Of a stretch of 64,000 bases of DNA, positions 51,167-59,284 are shown in pieces. Where the stretch lies: the NCBI RefSeq assembly GCF_034497705.1, contig NZ_JAXRUV010000005.1, positions 62,001 through 126,000 of the forward strand. Reading direction: 5' to 3'. The position numbers and the translations under genes are program-made. The notes beneath the pieces were generated by a model that worked only from the letters and a program-made list of their open reading frames with translations, was not told where the DNA came from and did not search any database. Each line of letters starts with the position of its first letter. Position 1 is the stretch's first letter. The stretch is from Marinococcus luteus_A (GTDB lineage Bacteria; Bacillota; Bacilli; Bacillales; Marinococcaceae).

Positions 51167-52075
51167 TTATTTCGTGATCATTCCTTTAGCAACGGATACT
51201 AGGTTTTGCGGGCGTTCTGCCAGCCTTCTCATGAAATATCCGTACCATTCTTTGCCAAAGGGCACATACACCCTGACATTGTAGCCTTCCTGCACAAGCT
51301 GCAGCTGCAGCTCTGTTCTAAAGCCATACAGCATTTGAAATTCAAACGTGTCGTAAGCTATGCCCTGGTCTTGCACAAACAGCTTAACCGCGTTAATAAT
51401 ACGGTGGTCATGCGTGCCGATAGCCGTAAAGCCTTCCTGCAGCAAATGTTTTTGAATCATCAGAAAATAATTGGCGTCAACTTCATGCTTGTCTTTGAAT
51501 GCAACCTCTTCCTTTTCCTGATAAGCCCCTTTGACAATCCGAAGAGGCACCTCAGCAAGACTGTCGAGATCCTCAAGCCCCCGCCGTAAATAACCCTGTA
51601 GGACCGTGCCTACATTATCATATTCCTCTCTGAGCGCTTTCAGTACATTCAGCGTCTTTTCATAACGGGAATAGTCTTCCATGTCGATGTTTACGAAATT
51701 TTGTTTTTCTTTGGCCGCCTGCAGAATTTCCTTCATATTCTCTGTACAATAGTCCATATCTATATCAAGACCAAGCTTCGTCAGCTTTACTGTCAGCTCT
51801 GACTGTACGTTTTTCGCATAAACGCTCTCAATAATCTCGATGGTTTTCTGCTTAGCCTCTTCCACCTCTGATTTTTCCGTTATAAATTCCCCAAGATGGT
51901 CAATAGTCGCCCTGAGGCCCTGTTCGTTCATCGATTGAATGGTTGTTAATGCTTCATCAATATCCTCCCCAGCCACTACTTTTGAAGCCCCGAGGTGAAT
52001 GCCCCACTTTTTGGCGCCCTTTGTCAGCGTCTTATTTTGGGAAAGAAATATAAAAAACGACCGTGAAATTGTCAT
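51167..52075 (-). CDS. putB: Proline dehydrogenase
   Basis: A single-domain PRODH of 302 residues. FAD-barrel markers include VNIDMEDYSRYEKT (Asp and Arg), PLRIVKGAYQE with the conserved Arg and Lys, AIGTHDHRIIN, and EFQMLYGFRTELQ with YVPFGKEWYGYFMRRLAERP at the active site. It oxidises L-proline to pyrroline-5-carboxylate at the membrane, the first step of proline use. The ATG is behind AGGAGGGTG. A sigma-54 promoter lies 41 bases upstream of the start. The next enzyme (P5C dehydrogenase) is not in the window. The regulator gene is directly upstream. Confidence 0.95.
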   Translation of the reverse strand: MTISRSFFIFLSQNKTLTKGAKKWGIHLGASKVVAGEDIDEALTTIQSMNEQGLRATIDHLGEFITEKSEVEEAKQKTIEIIESVYAKNVQSELTVKLTKLGLDIDMDYCTENMKEILQAAKEKQNFVNIDMEDYSRYEKTLNVLKALREEYDNVGTVLQGYLRRGLEDLDSLAEVPLRIVKGAYQEKEEVAFKDKHEVDANYFLMIQKHLLQEGFTAIGTHDHRIINAVKLFVQDQGIAYDTFEFQMLYGFRTELQLQLVQEGYNVRVYVPFGKEWYGYFMRRLAERPQNLVSVAKGMITK

Positions 52076-52116
52076 AGGTGCACCCTCCTGATCTTTTCAG
52101 TACTGCCCTACACTGT

Positions 52117-52132
52117 TGCAAAATACGTGCCA
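52117..52132 (-). promoter_or_regulatory. Sigma-54 (-24/-12) promoter of putB
   Basis: On the minus strand TGGCACGTATTTTGCA matches the sigma-54 consensus (TGGCAC, five bases, TTGCA) exactly, with correct GG-to-GC spacing. It lies between the RocR-like regulator and putB. Confidence 0.9.
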
Positions 52133-52192
52133 ACATGGCTGCACCGGCATCCGCAGGGGTTTCCGTAAAAAGAAAGAGCCTGTTCGTCAAAA

Positions 52193-52220
52193 CCGCAAGA
52201 AATTTTGCGCTTTATGCAAA
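52193..52220 (-). promoter_or_regulatory. Candidate activator site upstream of the putB promoter
   Basis: The minus strand has GCGCAAAATTTCTTGCGG and a further TTTTGC half-site; GCAAAATTT is shared with the palindrome at 53713. About 60-90 bases upstream of -24, a usual enhancer distance. Confidence 0.5.
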
Positions 52221-52223
52221 AAA

Positions 52224-53627
52224 TTATAAATGAAATTTACTCATCCGGTACTGCAGACTCTGCCGGCTGATGCCAAGCTCTTTGGCTGCCTGCATTACGT
52301 TGCCGCCGCTTTGGTTCAGCGCCTCTTTAATTAAAGTAAATTCCATTTCAAGCAGACGTTCCTTTAAACTGCCTTCGCGGCTGCTTATCCCGGCCGGCCC
52401 GCTTTTCTCCACCTCACCTGCTTCCAGAAGGTCGGTTCGTTTGCGGAAATGATCCGGCAGGTGGCTTTCTTCAATCATTTCTTCATCAAGCATTAAATTC
52501 ATCGCTCCTTCGATGACGTGTTCAAGCTCACGGATGTTCCCCGGCCAGTGATAGGACTCCAGCCTCGCTTTTACAGCAGGGGAGACACGATTCACGTCCA
52601 TTTGAAAAACCCGGTTGTACTTTTCCAGAAAGGTTTCCACGAGCGGCTCGATATCTGTTTTTCTTTCCCGCAGCGAAGGGACATACAGCGTAACCACACC
52701 AATACGGTAAAAAAGGTCCTCACGAAGCTCGTTGTTTTGAATAGCCTCTGCCGGCTCTTTGTTCATCGTGGCGATAATGCGGACATTGATGGACTGCTCT
52801 TTGTGCGACCCTAAACGGGTCACCTTTTTTTCCTGCAGGACACGCAGAAGTTTTGCCTGCAGCGCCACCGGAAGCGAATTAATTTCATCGAGCAGAAGCG
52901 TCCCGCCCTCTGCTTTTTCAAACAGCCCGGCCCGTTCGGACGCCCCTGTAAAAGCTCCTTTTACCGTCCCAAATAAAATGCCCTCAATCAGCGTTTCCGG
53001 AAGCGCAGCGCAGTTCTGTGATACAAACGGCTGTCCGGCCCGCTCGCTTTCACTGTGAATGCTCTGGGCAAACAATTCCTTCCCTGTGCCCGTTTCTCCT
53101 ACAATTAACACCGATGATGACGTTCTCATTGCCCGCTTCGCGTTCTGCACCACCCCTGTGATTTCAGCCGAATGCCCGATAATCTGGTCAAATGTGAAAA
53201 GCCCGCTGTCGGTTTTTTTCTGGTTTTCCCGGACCAGCTTTTCCATGCGGGTAACGTCTTTTGCGATCTCGGCTGCTGCGACAATTCGCCCGCCCGAATA
53301 AATCGGGAAAATCTCGTTGATGGTCGTAATATTTTTCCCGCGACTCGTCGTATAATGCTGTTTTTTTTCTCTCGTTTCCACTCCCTGCTTAATAGCCTGG
53401 AGCAGTCTGCTGTCACGTTCATGCTCGAAAAGGAAAACGTCCATCATACCTTTATTATTAAAATCTTCGTATGTCATGGACTCAATCTCACGCATTTTGT
53501 CATTATAAATAATCAGGTTTTCATCTGCATCAATAACTCGGATCCCCTGATCCATTTTTACCATTAAATGGTCAAACACATCGTTCAGCTCAGGATAGGA
53601 TAACGAATTCGTACCTTGATATACCAT
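52224..53627 (-). CDS. RocR-type sigma-54-dependent activator
   Basis: A 467-residue bacterial enhancer-binding protein. It has an N-terminal PAS domain (about 20-125), an AAA+ core with Walker A GETGTGKE, FGTVKGAFTGA (the intact sigma-54 contact loop), Walker B LLLDEINSLP, and a Fis-type HTH at the end (GNVMQAAKELGISRQSLQYRM). It resembles RocR of B. subtilis, which controls arginine use. The location between putB and putP, with -24/-12 promoters for both, points to proline as the signal. It is transcribed with putB, but putB has its own promoter. The start is behind AGAGGGTGGG. Confidence 0.93.
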   Translation of the reverse strand: MVYQGTNSLSYPELNDVFDHLMVKMDQGIRVIDADENLIIYNDKMREIESMTYEDFNNKGMMDVFLFEHERDSRLLQAIKQGVETREKKQHYTTSRGKNITTINEIFPIYSGGRIVAAAEIAKDVTRMEKLVRENQKKTDSGLFTFDQIIGHSAEITGVVQNAKRAMRTSSSVLIVGETGTGKELFAQSIHSESERAGQPFVSQNCAALPETLIEGILFGTVKGAFTGASERAGLFEKAEGGTLLLDEINSLPVALQAKLLRVLQEKKVTRLGSHKEQSINVRIIATMNKEPAEAIQNNELREDLFYRIGVVTLYVPSLRERKTDIEPLVETFLEKYNRVFQMDVNRVSPAVKARLESYHWPGNIRELEHVIEGAMNLMLDEEMIEESHLPDHFRKRTDLLEAGEVEKSGPAGISSREGSLKERLLEMEFTLIKEALNQSGGNVMQAAKELGISRQSLQYRMSKFHL

Positions 53628-53712
53628 GAACCCACCCTCTTTATAATTTATTCTTGCTCTGATTTTATCATGAAGTACGAAGTCTACGTACGCAAAATCC
53701 CAAAACTTAGGA

Positions 53713-53728
53713 GTGCAAAATTTTGCAC
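53713..53728. promoter_or_regulatory. Perfect 16-bp palindrome, candidate enhancer (UAS)
   Basis: GTGCAAAATTTTGCAC lies about 105 bases upstream of the putP -24 element and 86 bases upstream of the regulator start. Location and symmetry fit the binding site of the RocR-like activator. Confidence 0.65.
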
Positions 53729-53832
53729 CTTTGACTCCTTAATTTTTCTCTTTGCGCTTCTATCCAGCGAAGTATTCAATTATAATGGATGTCTCCGCCG
53801 GTTTTGTTAAGGCCTGTTGAAGTTAAGAATAT

Positions 53833-53848
53833 TGGCACTATTCTTGCA
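53833..53848 (+). promoter_or_regulatory. Sigma-54 (-24/-12) promoter of the putP unit
   Basis: TGGCACTATTCTTGCA matches the consensus TGGCAC-N5-TTGCA exactly. It is 36 bases before the start of the small gene at 53884. Confidence 0.92.
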
Positions 53849-53883
53849 ACATATAAAAGTACATTCAAGGGGAGGTGTACTGA

Positions 53884-53991
53884 ATGGAAGGAATAACACT
53901 ATTTACCTGGCTGCTCATATTAATACCCATGCCGATTACTGTGGTTTTAGCAGCAATCAGTTATGTTAAATCAAAAAAGGAGACCACCTAA
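53884..53991 (+). CDS. Small membrane protein upstream of putP (symporter small accessory type)
   Basis: A 35-residue frame with a very good ribosome site (GGGGAGGTG), ending at the base before the putP ATG. The product MEGITLFTWLLILIPMPITV and the following hydrophobic stretch make one membrane helix with a basic tail (YVKSKKETT). It resembles the small accessory proteins found upstream of SSS-family symporters in Bacillota. It sits behind the sigma-54 promoter and so is made together with PutP. It might help assembly or control of the transporter; this is inferred. Confidence 0.75.
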   Translation: MEGITLFTWLLILIPMPITVVLAAISYVKSKKETT

Positions 53992-55473
53992 ATGGATATT
54001 TCTGTACCAACAATTGTGACATTTATCGTTTACCTTGTTGTAATGCTTAGCATTGGTTTTTTATTCTACAAGCTGACCAATAACCTTTCGGATTACGTTT
54101 TAGGCGGACGAAAATTAAACGGACCCGTAGCTGCGCTCAGTGCCGGCGCGTCTGACATGAGCAGCTGGCTTCTGCTCGGCCTGCCCGGAGCCATGTATCT
54201 GGGCGGAATGAGTGAAATATGGCTGCCGATCGGACTTACCATTGGAGCTTATTTGAACTGGCAGTTTCAGGCGAGAAGACTGCGCAGGTATACAATCATC
54301 GCCAACGATTCAATTACGATACCCGACTTTCTTGAAAACCGATTCCACGATAAAACAAAAGCACTGCGCATTGTTTCGGCATTATTTATACTTATTTTCT
54401 TTACTTTTTATACCTCTTCCGGGCTGGTCGGAGGCGCTACCCTGTTTGTCAGTTCCTTCGGTCTTTCCTATCAGGCAGCTCTCTGGATCGGCGGTGCTGT
54501 TATTATTACCTATACGTTCCTCGGTGGGTTTATGGCCGTCAGCTGGACTGACTTTATCCAGGGCATTCTAATGTTTCTCGCTCTTGTTGTTGTGCCAATT
54601 GCTGCTGTCATAGAAATCGGCGGATGGGATAGTTCTGTTCAGACCGTCTCTTCGATTAACCCGGATGCATTAAGCGCATTTACAAACGTGAGCGTCATTT
54701 CTGTAGTTTCCCTGCTGGCCTGGGGGCTGGGCTACTTCGGCCAGCCGCATATCATTACGAGGTTTATGGCGATACGTTCCGAAAAAGAAATTCCGATGGC
54801 TCGGTTTGTAGGTATGAGCTGGATGGTTATTTCTCTTCTCGGTGCTATTTTTACAGGATTTATCGGTATTGCTTACTTCTCAGGCGATACTCAGCTGGCC
54901 GAGGGAAACCACGAAACTGTCTTTATTCTATTCACCCAGGTACTCTTTAACCCGTGGGTGTCCGGTATTCTTCTCGCAGCGATTCTTGCTGCGATTATGA
55001 GCACGGTGGACTCTCAGCTGCTTGTATCCTCAAGTGCCCTTGCGGAAGACTTTTATAAAGGGATGCTCCGTCCCAAAGCTTCTGACCGCGAGCTCGTCTG
55101 GGTCGGCCGGATTGGCGTTATCGTCATCGCCCTCTTCGCCCTGCTGCTCGCCTATAACCCGGGAAGCACGGTCCTTGATCTCGTGAGCTATGCGTGGGCC
55201 GGGTTCGGCGCGGTGTTCGGGCCTGCAATGCTTTTCTCCTTATTCTGGCGCCGGACGAGCAAGTGGGGAGTTCTCGCCGGGATGATCGCCGGTGGCACAA
55301 CCGTCATTATCTGGGTTCAGCTTTCCGGTGGGTTGTTCGATCTCTACGAAATTGTGCCAGGCTTCTTGATTAACGTCTTAATCATTATTGCCGTTAGCCT
55401 GCTCGGACCGAAGCCTTCAGACAAAATTAAAACTGAATTTGACTCTGTCGGCACGTACACCGAGAGAAACTGA
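53992..55473 (+). CDS. putP: Sodium/proline symporter
   Basis: An SSS-family protein of 493 residues with about 13 helices. DYVLGGRKLNGPVAALSAGASDMSSWLLLG is split by the Na+ and proline-binding segments (the SAGASDMSSW stretch is the Na2/substrate core), with WLPIGLTIGAYLNW, GYFGQPHIITRFMAIRS and a STVDSQLLVSSSAL late helix. PutP takes up proline with Na+, as nutrient or osmolyte. It follows the small membrane protein with no gap and is under a sigma-54 promoter. The substrate is inferred from similarity and from its neighbour proline dehydrogenase. Confidence 0.95.
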   Translation: MDISVPTIVTFIVYLVVMLSIGFLFYKLTNNLSDYVLGGRKLNGPVAALSAGASDMSSWLLLGLPGAMYLGGMSEIWLPIGLTIGAYLNWQFQARRLRRYTIIANDSITIPDFLENRFHDKTKALRIVSALFILIFFTFYTSSGLVGGATLFVSSFGLSYQAALWIGGAVIITYTFLGGFMAVSWTDFIQGILMFLALVVVPIAAVIEIGGWDSSVQTVSSINPDALSAFTNVSVISVVSLLAWGLGYFGQPHIITRFMAIRSEKEIPMARFVGMSWMVISLLGAIFTGFIGIAYFSGDTQLAEGNHETVFILFTQVLFNPWVSGILLAAILAAIMSTVDSQLLVSSSALAEDFYKGMLRPKASDRELVWVGRIGVIVIALFALLLAYNPGSTVLDLVSYAWAGFGAVFGPAMLFSLFWRRTSKWGVLAGMIAGGTTVIIWVQLSGGLFDLYEIVPGFLINVLIIIAVSLLGPKPSDKIKTEFDSVGTYTERN

Positions 55474-55476
55474 GCA

Positions 55477-55517
55477 AAAAATACCCGCTTCCTGATATAA
55501 ACAGGAGCGGGTATTTT
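55477..55517. terminator. Bidirectional terminator
   Basis: AAAATACCCGC pairs with GCGGGTATTTT around inner TCCTG/CAGGA arms, between the converging putP and metK genes. Confidence 0.9.
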
Positions 55518-55523
55518 GTATAT

Positions 55524-56738
55524 TTACTGCTGTTTTTCGGTAAATGCCTGTTCCTGAAGCGCTGCCGCTTTATCCGTGCGTTCCCAGGGCAGATCAACGT
55601 CATGACGGCCAAAGTGGCCGTAAGCGGCTGTCTGCCTGTAAATCGGCCGGCGGAGATCAAGCATTTTGATGATGCCGGCCGGCCGGAGGTCAAAGTTTTC
55701 ATTGGCAAGCTTTACAAGCACCTCTTCTGATACTTTTCCCGTACCAAACGTGGCGATCGATATGGAAACCGGCTGAGCTACTCCGATCGCGTACGCAAGC
55801 TGAACCTCGCATTTATCTGCAAGTCCTGCTGCAATAATATTTTTAGCTACATACCGGGCTGCATACGAGGCGGAGCGGTCGACCTTTGTCGGGTCTTTAC
55901 CGGAAAACGCACCGCCGCCGTGACGGGCATAGCCTCCGTACGTATCAACAATGATTTTTCGTCCGGTAAGCCCGGCGTCTCCCTGCGGTCCACCAATGAC
56001 AAAGCGGCCGGTCGGGTTTATGAAGTAGTTGGTTTTAGCGTCGAGAAGCTCTGCCGGCACTACCGGCTCGATAACGTATTTGTGCATATCCTCTTCAATT
56101 TGTGCAAGCGTTACGTCATCCGAATGCTGGGTGGAAATAACGATCGTTTCCACCCGGAGTGGCTTCCCGTCGTCTCCGTATTCCACGGTAACCTGCGTTT
56201 TTCCATCTGGACGCAGATATGAAAGATTGCCGTCTTTCCGGACTTTTGTTAACTGGCTTGCCAGCTTGTGCGCAAGCGAAATCGGCAAAGGCATGAGTTC
56301 ATCGGTTTCGTTATCTGCATACCCAAACATCAAGCCCTGATCTCCCGCTCCGATCGATTCCAGTTCATCCTCGGTCATCGATCCTTCTCGGGTTTCAAGC
56401 GCCTCATCAACGCCCTGGGCAATGTCGGCCGACTGTTCATCTATAGACGTCAAAACCGAGCACGTTTCGTAATCGAAGCCGTATTTTGCCCGTGTATAAC
56501 CGATGTCTTTCAAAGTTTCTCTGGCAATTTTAGGAATATCCACGTATGTAGATGTCGATATTTCTCCTGCCACTAATACGAGACCAGTATTTACTACTGT
56601 TTCTGCTGCCACCCGGGCATTCGGATCATCCTTTAAAATTGCATCCAAAATCGCGTCGGAAATCTGATCACACACCTTGTCCGGATGCCCTTCTGTAACA
56701 GATTCCGACGTAAATAAACGTCGTCCAATTGTAGACAC
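55524..56738 (-). CDS. metK: S-adenosylmethionine synthetase
   Basis: 404 residues, full length. Signatures: TEGHPDKVCDQISDAILD (start region), GAGDQGLMFGYA (ATP and Met site), GGGAFSGKDPTKVDRSA (P-loop-like signature) and ARYVAKNIIAAGLADKCEVQ. It joins ATP and methionine to make SAM with release of phosphate and pyrophosphate. The start is GTG, behind AAGGAGG. A SAM-I riboswitch and terminator precede it, so expression falls when SAM is high. The order metK - pckA - ytkD is as in B. subtilis. Confidence 0.97.
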   Translation of the reverse strand: MSTIGRRLFTSESVTEGHPDKVCDQISDAILDAILKDDPNARVAAETVVNTGLVLVAGEISTSTYVDIPKIARETLKDIGYTRAKYGFDYETCSVLTSIDEQSADIAQGVDEALETREGSMTEDELESIGAGDQGLMFGYADNETDELMPLPISLAHKLASQLTKVRKDGNLSYLRPDGKTQVTVEYGDDGKPLRVETIVISTQHSDDVTLAQIEEDMHKYVIEPVVPAELLDAKTNYFINPTGRFVIGGPQGDAGLTGRKIIVDTYGGYARHGGGAFSGKDPTKVDRSASYAARYVAKNIIAAGLADKCEVQLAYAIGVAQPVSISIATFGTGKVSEEVLVKLANENFDLRPAGIIKMLDLRRPIYRQTAAYGHFGRHDVDLPWERTDKAAALQEQAFTEKQQ

Positions 56739-56831
56739 GCTGCTGCCTCCTTTTTAACTGCCTGCTACGGTTGTACTCTCCCATTCTTAGGGTAGACGAA
56801 AAGAAAACGGCAGTAGGCCGTTGTGTACAAG

Positions 56832-56870
56832 AAAAGCCCCTTCTCCCAAAAAATTGAGGGAAAAGGGGCT
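56832..56870 (-). terminator. Riboswitch-controlled terminator
   Basis: AGCCCCTT(C)TCCC pairs with GGGA(AA)AGGGGCT and, on the minus strand, is followed by TTTTC. It is the expression platform of the SAM-I element. Confidence 0.88.
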
Positions 56871-56889
56871 GTCAGTTCAGCTTTTTCGC

Positions 56890-56997
56890 CTCTTATCTTT
56901 CAAGGCATCTGTCTGCCTCTCCAGGTTAGCACCTTTCCGTTACCGGATGGTTGCTGGGCTTCTCAGGGACTGTCCCTCCACCTGCTCAGGATAAGAG
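56890..56997 (-). ncRNA. SAM-I (S-box) riboswitch aptamer
   Basis: On the minus strand the aptamer begins CTCTTATC (P1), then GAGCAGGTGGAGGGAC, then the core GAAGCCCAGCAACC, and a closing GATAAGAG. These match the S-box core in order. Binding of SAM would favour the downstream terminator and switch off metK. Confidence 0.95.
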
Positions 56998-57044
56998 TAT
57001 CCGTTCGTACAAAATCTTAACGCAAACCCTATTTGATGTCAAAC

Positions 57045-57440
57045 TTAGTGCCCTCCCCGCTGGCATGTTTTGTCATCGCAAAGGAAATGAAACCACTGAT
57101 ACCGATTTACCGAAACAGTGTGATACAGTTTGCGCCCAAGCGTTTCTACTCCCGGCAGTAAAAATACTGCCTTCAGCGGCTTCAAAGCCGGAATAGTATA
57201 ACATAATTTTTTTACCGTATAATAACCAGCGTATACGTACGTATTATCCTCTACACTGTGCATCTGTTCTTCAAGCGGCTCTCCCTTGAGCATCGGGTAC
57301 TTTTCGAATAAATCCTCATCATATATAGGCTTCCAATTCACCCTGTTCGTCTTATCTATCGCTGAGAGATAAGTATGAAACCTAGTGCATAACGGACAAT
57401 CACTATCATAGAATACAATAAATTCCGATTGTTGCTCCAT
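57045..57440 (-). CDS. DCC-family (DUF393) thiol oxidoreductase-like protein
   Basis: 131 residues with FIVFYDSDCPLCTRFHTYL, the D-x-DCPLC motif of the family, and an ending with ALKPLKAVFLLPGVETLGRKLY. It is more typical than the copy at 46572-47018. The ATG is behind GAAAGGGG. It is just upstream of the metK riboswitch on the same strand; there is no terminator between the two other than the riboswitch one, so read-through could occur. Function is not established. Confidence 0.85.
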   Translation of the reverse strand: MEQQSEFIVFYDSDCPLCTRFHTYLSAIDKTNRVNWKPIYDEDLFEKYPMLKGEPLEEQMHSVEDNTYVYAGYYTVKKLCYTIPALKPLKAVFLLPGVETLGRKLYHTVSVNRYQWFHFLCDDKTCQRGGH

Positions 57441-57539
57441 AGTTGTTCCCCTTTCATTGCTTTCCTACATCTTTTCCCTCTTAGAGCTAAAAATATTCAT
57501 GAACTTTTTTAACGAATAAGTATGTACTATTAAACTAAA

Positions 57540-57550
57540 TGTGTTACACT
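57540..57550 (+). promoter_or_regulatory. Candidate CcpN operator of pckA
   Basis: TGTGTTACACT matches the CcpN consensus TRTGHYATAYW at ten of eleven positions. It lies 69 bases before the pckA start; B. subtilis CcpN represses pckA in glucose medium. Confidence 0.45.
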
Positions 57551-57619
57551 ATTTTATATTCTATCCATCATTCATGATGAATAAATCCAACTTCCCCCTC
57601 ATTAAAGGAGTGATTGTTT

Positions 57620-59203
57620 ATGAAGCCGCCGTTCGCTTCCAAACCCGAAACACATCTATTGAATGAAGCGCACGTCCAATGGAACCTCTCTGTACCTGCG
57701 CTTGTGAAGCGCTCGCTGGCTCTGCAGGAGGGATCACTTACAGCAGAAGGTGCTCTTGCCGTGAAAACAGGCAAATATACCGGACGGTCGCCAAAGGATA
57801 AATATATTGTCGATGAGCCCGGCAGTTCTCCTTATATTGACTGGGGAAATGTAAACCAACCAATGTCCGAAGAATTGTTTGAACGGCTTTATAAAAAAGT
57901 CATGAATCATTTGAACGGTCAGAATGAAGTATTCGCAAGCGACGCCCTGGCCGGAGCTGACCCCGATTACCAGCTACCTGTCCGGGTCATCACCTCCTGC
58001 GCCTGGCATCAATTGTTCGCCCGTCAGCTGTTTATCCGACCAGACGGAAGAGAAAATCCTTCTGCTCCTCCCTTCACGCTCATAGCTGCGCCGGAATGCA
58101 AAGCAGATCCTGAGACAGATGGGACCTCGTCGGAAACATTTATCGTCATCAGCTTTGCACAGCGCACGATTTTAATCGGCGGCACAGAATACGCCGGAGA
58201 AATGAAAAAATCGATCTTTTCTGTCATGAACTACCTGCTCCCTGAACAAAACGTACTCCCGATGCACTGCTCGGCAAACATCGGCAGTGACGGTGCAAGC
58301 GCTTTGTTTTTCGGCCTTTCCGGCACTGGAAAAACAACCCTTTCCGCAGATCCTTCCCGGCTTTTGGTCGGCGACGATGAACACGGATGGTCCGAGAACG
58401 GTATTTTTAATATCGAAGGCGGATGCTACGCAAAATGCTCGAATCTGTCCAAACAGAAAGAACCACAGATCTGGAACGCTATCCGTTTTGGCGCTGTACT
58501 TGAAAATGTTGGGATAGACGGCGCCAGCGGAAAAGTTGACTACACAGATACTCAGATTACGGAAAACACAAGGGCTGCTTATCCGATTGAACATGTCGAT
58601 GGAATTGTTCCCTCCGGCACAGCCGGTCATCCCTCGGCTATCATCTTTTTAACTGCAGATGCATTCGGTGTTCTTCCGCCAATCAGCAGACTGACAAAGG
58701 AGCAGGCGATGTATCATTTTCTCAGCGGCTACACAAGCAAGCTCGCCGGAACGGAAAGAGGCGTCACTTCCCCGGAAGCAACCTTCTCCACCTGCTTTGG
58801 GGCACCGTTCCTTCCCCGGCAGGCTTCCGTCTATGCAGAAATGCTCGGAGAAAAAATCGATGAACACAATGTGCCTGTCTTTCTGGTGAACACCGGATGG
58901 AGCGGCGGCGGCTACGGAGTCGGCAGCCGCATGGATCTTTCATACACCCGGGCTATGGTGCAGGCAGCCCTCAACGGAGAGCTGACTGATACAGCCACGG
59001 TCGAGGACCCTATTTTCGGGCTGCATATCCCTGAGTCCTGCCCCGGCGTTCCCGAAGATATGCTTCAGCCGAAAAAAATGTGGACAGAAGCCGGCGACTA
59101 TGAGATTCAGGCCCGCATGCTTGCCCGCAAGTTTGCGGAAAATTTCAAGCGGTTTTACGACGTGCCTGCTTCTATCGCAGACGCCGGACCAACCCAGTTG
59201 TAG
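57620..59203 (+). CDS. pckA: Phosphoenolpyruvate carboxykinase (ATP)
   Basis: 527 residues. Key sites: TGRSPKDKYIVDEP (oxaloacetate and metal region), MHCSANIGSDG, ALFFGLSGTGKTTLSADP (P-loop), GDDEHGWSENGIFNIEGGCYAK (metal and kinase-2 region), and NTGWSGGGYGVGSRMDL. It makes PEP, CO2 and ADP from oxaloacetate and ATP for gluconeogenesis. The ATG at 57620 is behind AAAGGAG at nine bases; an earlier TTG is less likely. The divergent metK unit and an operator-like site suggest glucose control. Confidence 0.97.
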   Translation: MKPPFASKPETHLLNEAHVQWNLSVPALVKRSLALQEGSLTAEGALAVKTGKYTGRSPKDKYIVDEPGSSPYIDWGNVNQPMSEELFERLYKKVMNHLNGQNEVFASDALAGADPDYQLPVRVITSCAWHQLFARQLFIRPDGRENPSAPPFTLIAAPECKADPETDGTSSETFIVISFAQRTILIGGTEYAGEMKKSIFSVMNYLLPEQNVLPMHCSANIGSDGASALFFGLSGTGKTTLSADPSRLLVGDDEHGWSENGIFNIEGGCYAKCSNLSKQKEPQIWNAIRFGAVLENVGIDGASGKVDYTDTQITENTRAAYPIEHVDGIVPSGTAGHPSAIIFLTADAFGVLPPISRLTKEQAMYHFLSGYTSKLAGTERGVTSPEATFSTCFGAPFLPRQASVYAEMLGEKIDEHNVPVFLVNTGWSGGGYGVGSRMDLSYTRAMVQAALNGELTDTATVEDPIFGLHIPESCPGVPEDMLQPKKMWTEAGDYEIQARMLARKFAENFKRFYDVPASIADAGPTQL

Positions 59204-59242
59204 GAGCTGTTTTTCATCGACGTCAGGAAGATGCAATACGTT

Positions 59243-59284
59243 AAAAGGAACCGGTGCCTGAATATAAACAGGCATCGGTTCCTT
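59243..59284. terminator. Bidirectional terminator
   Basis: AAAGGAACCG(G)TGCCTG pairs with CAGGCA(T)CGGTTCCTTT between the converging pckA and ytkD genes. Confidence 0.88.
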
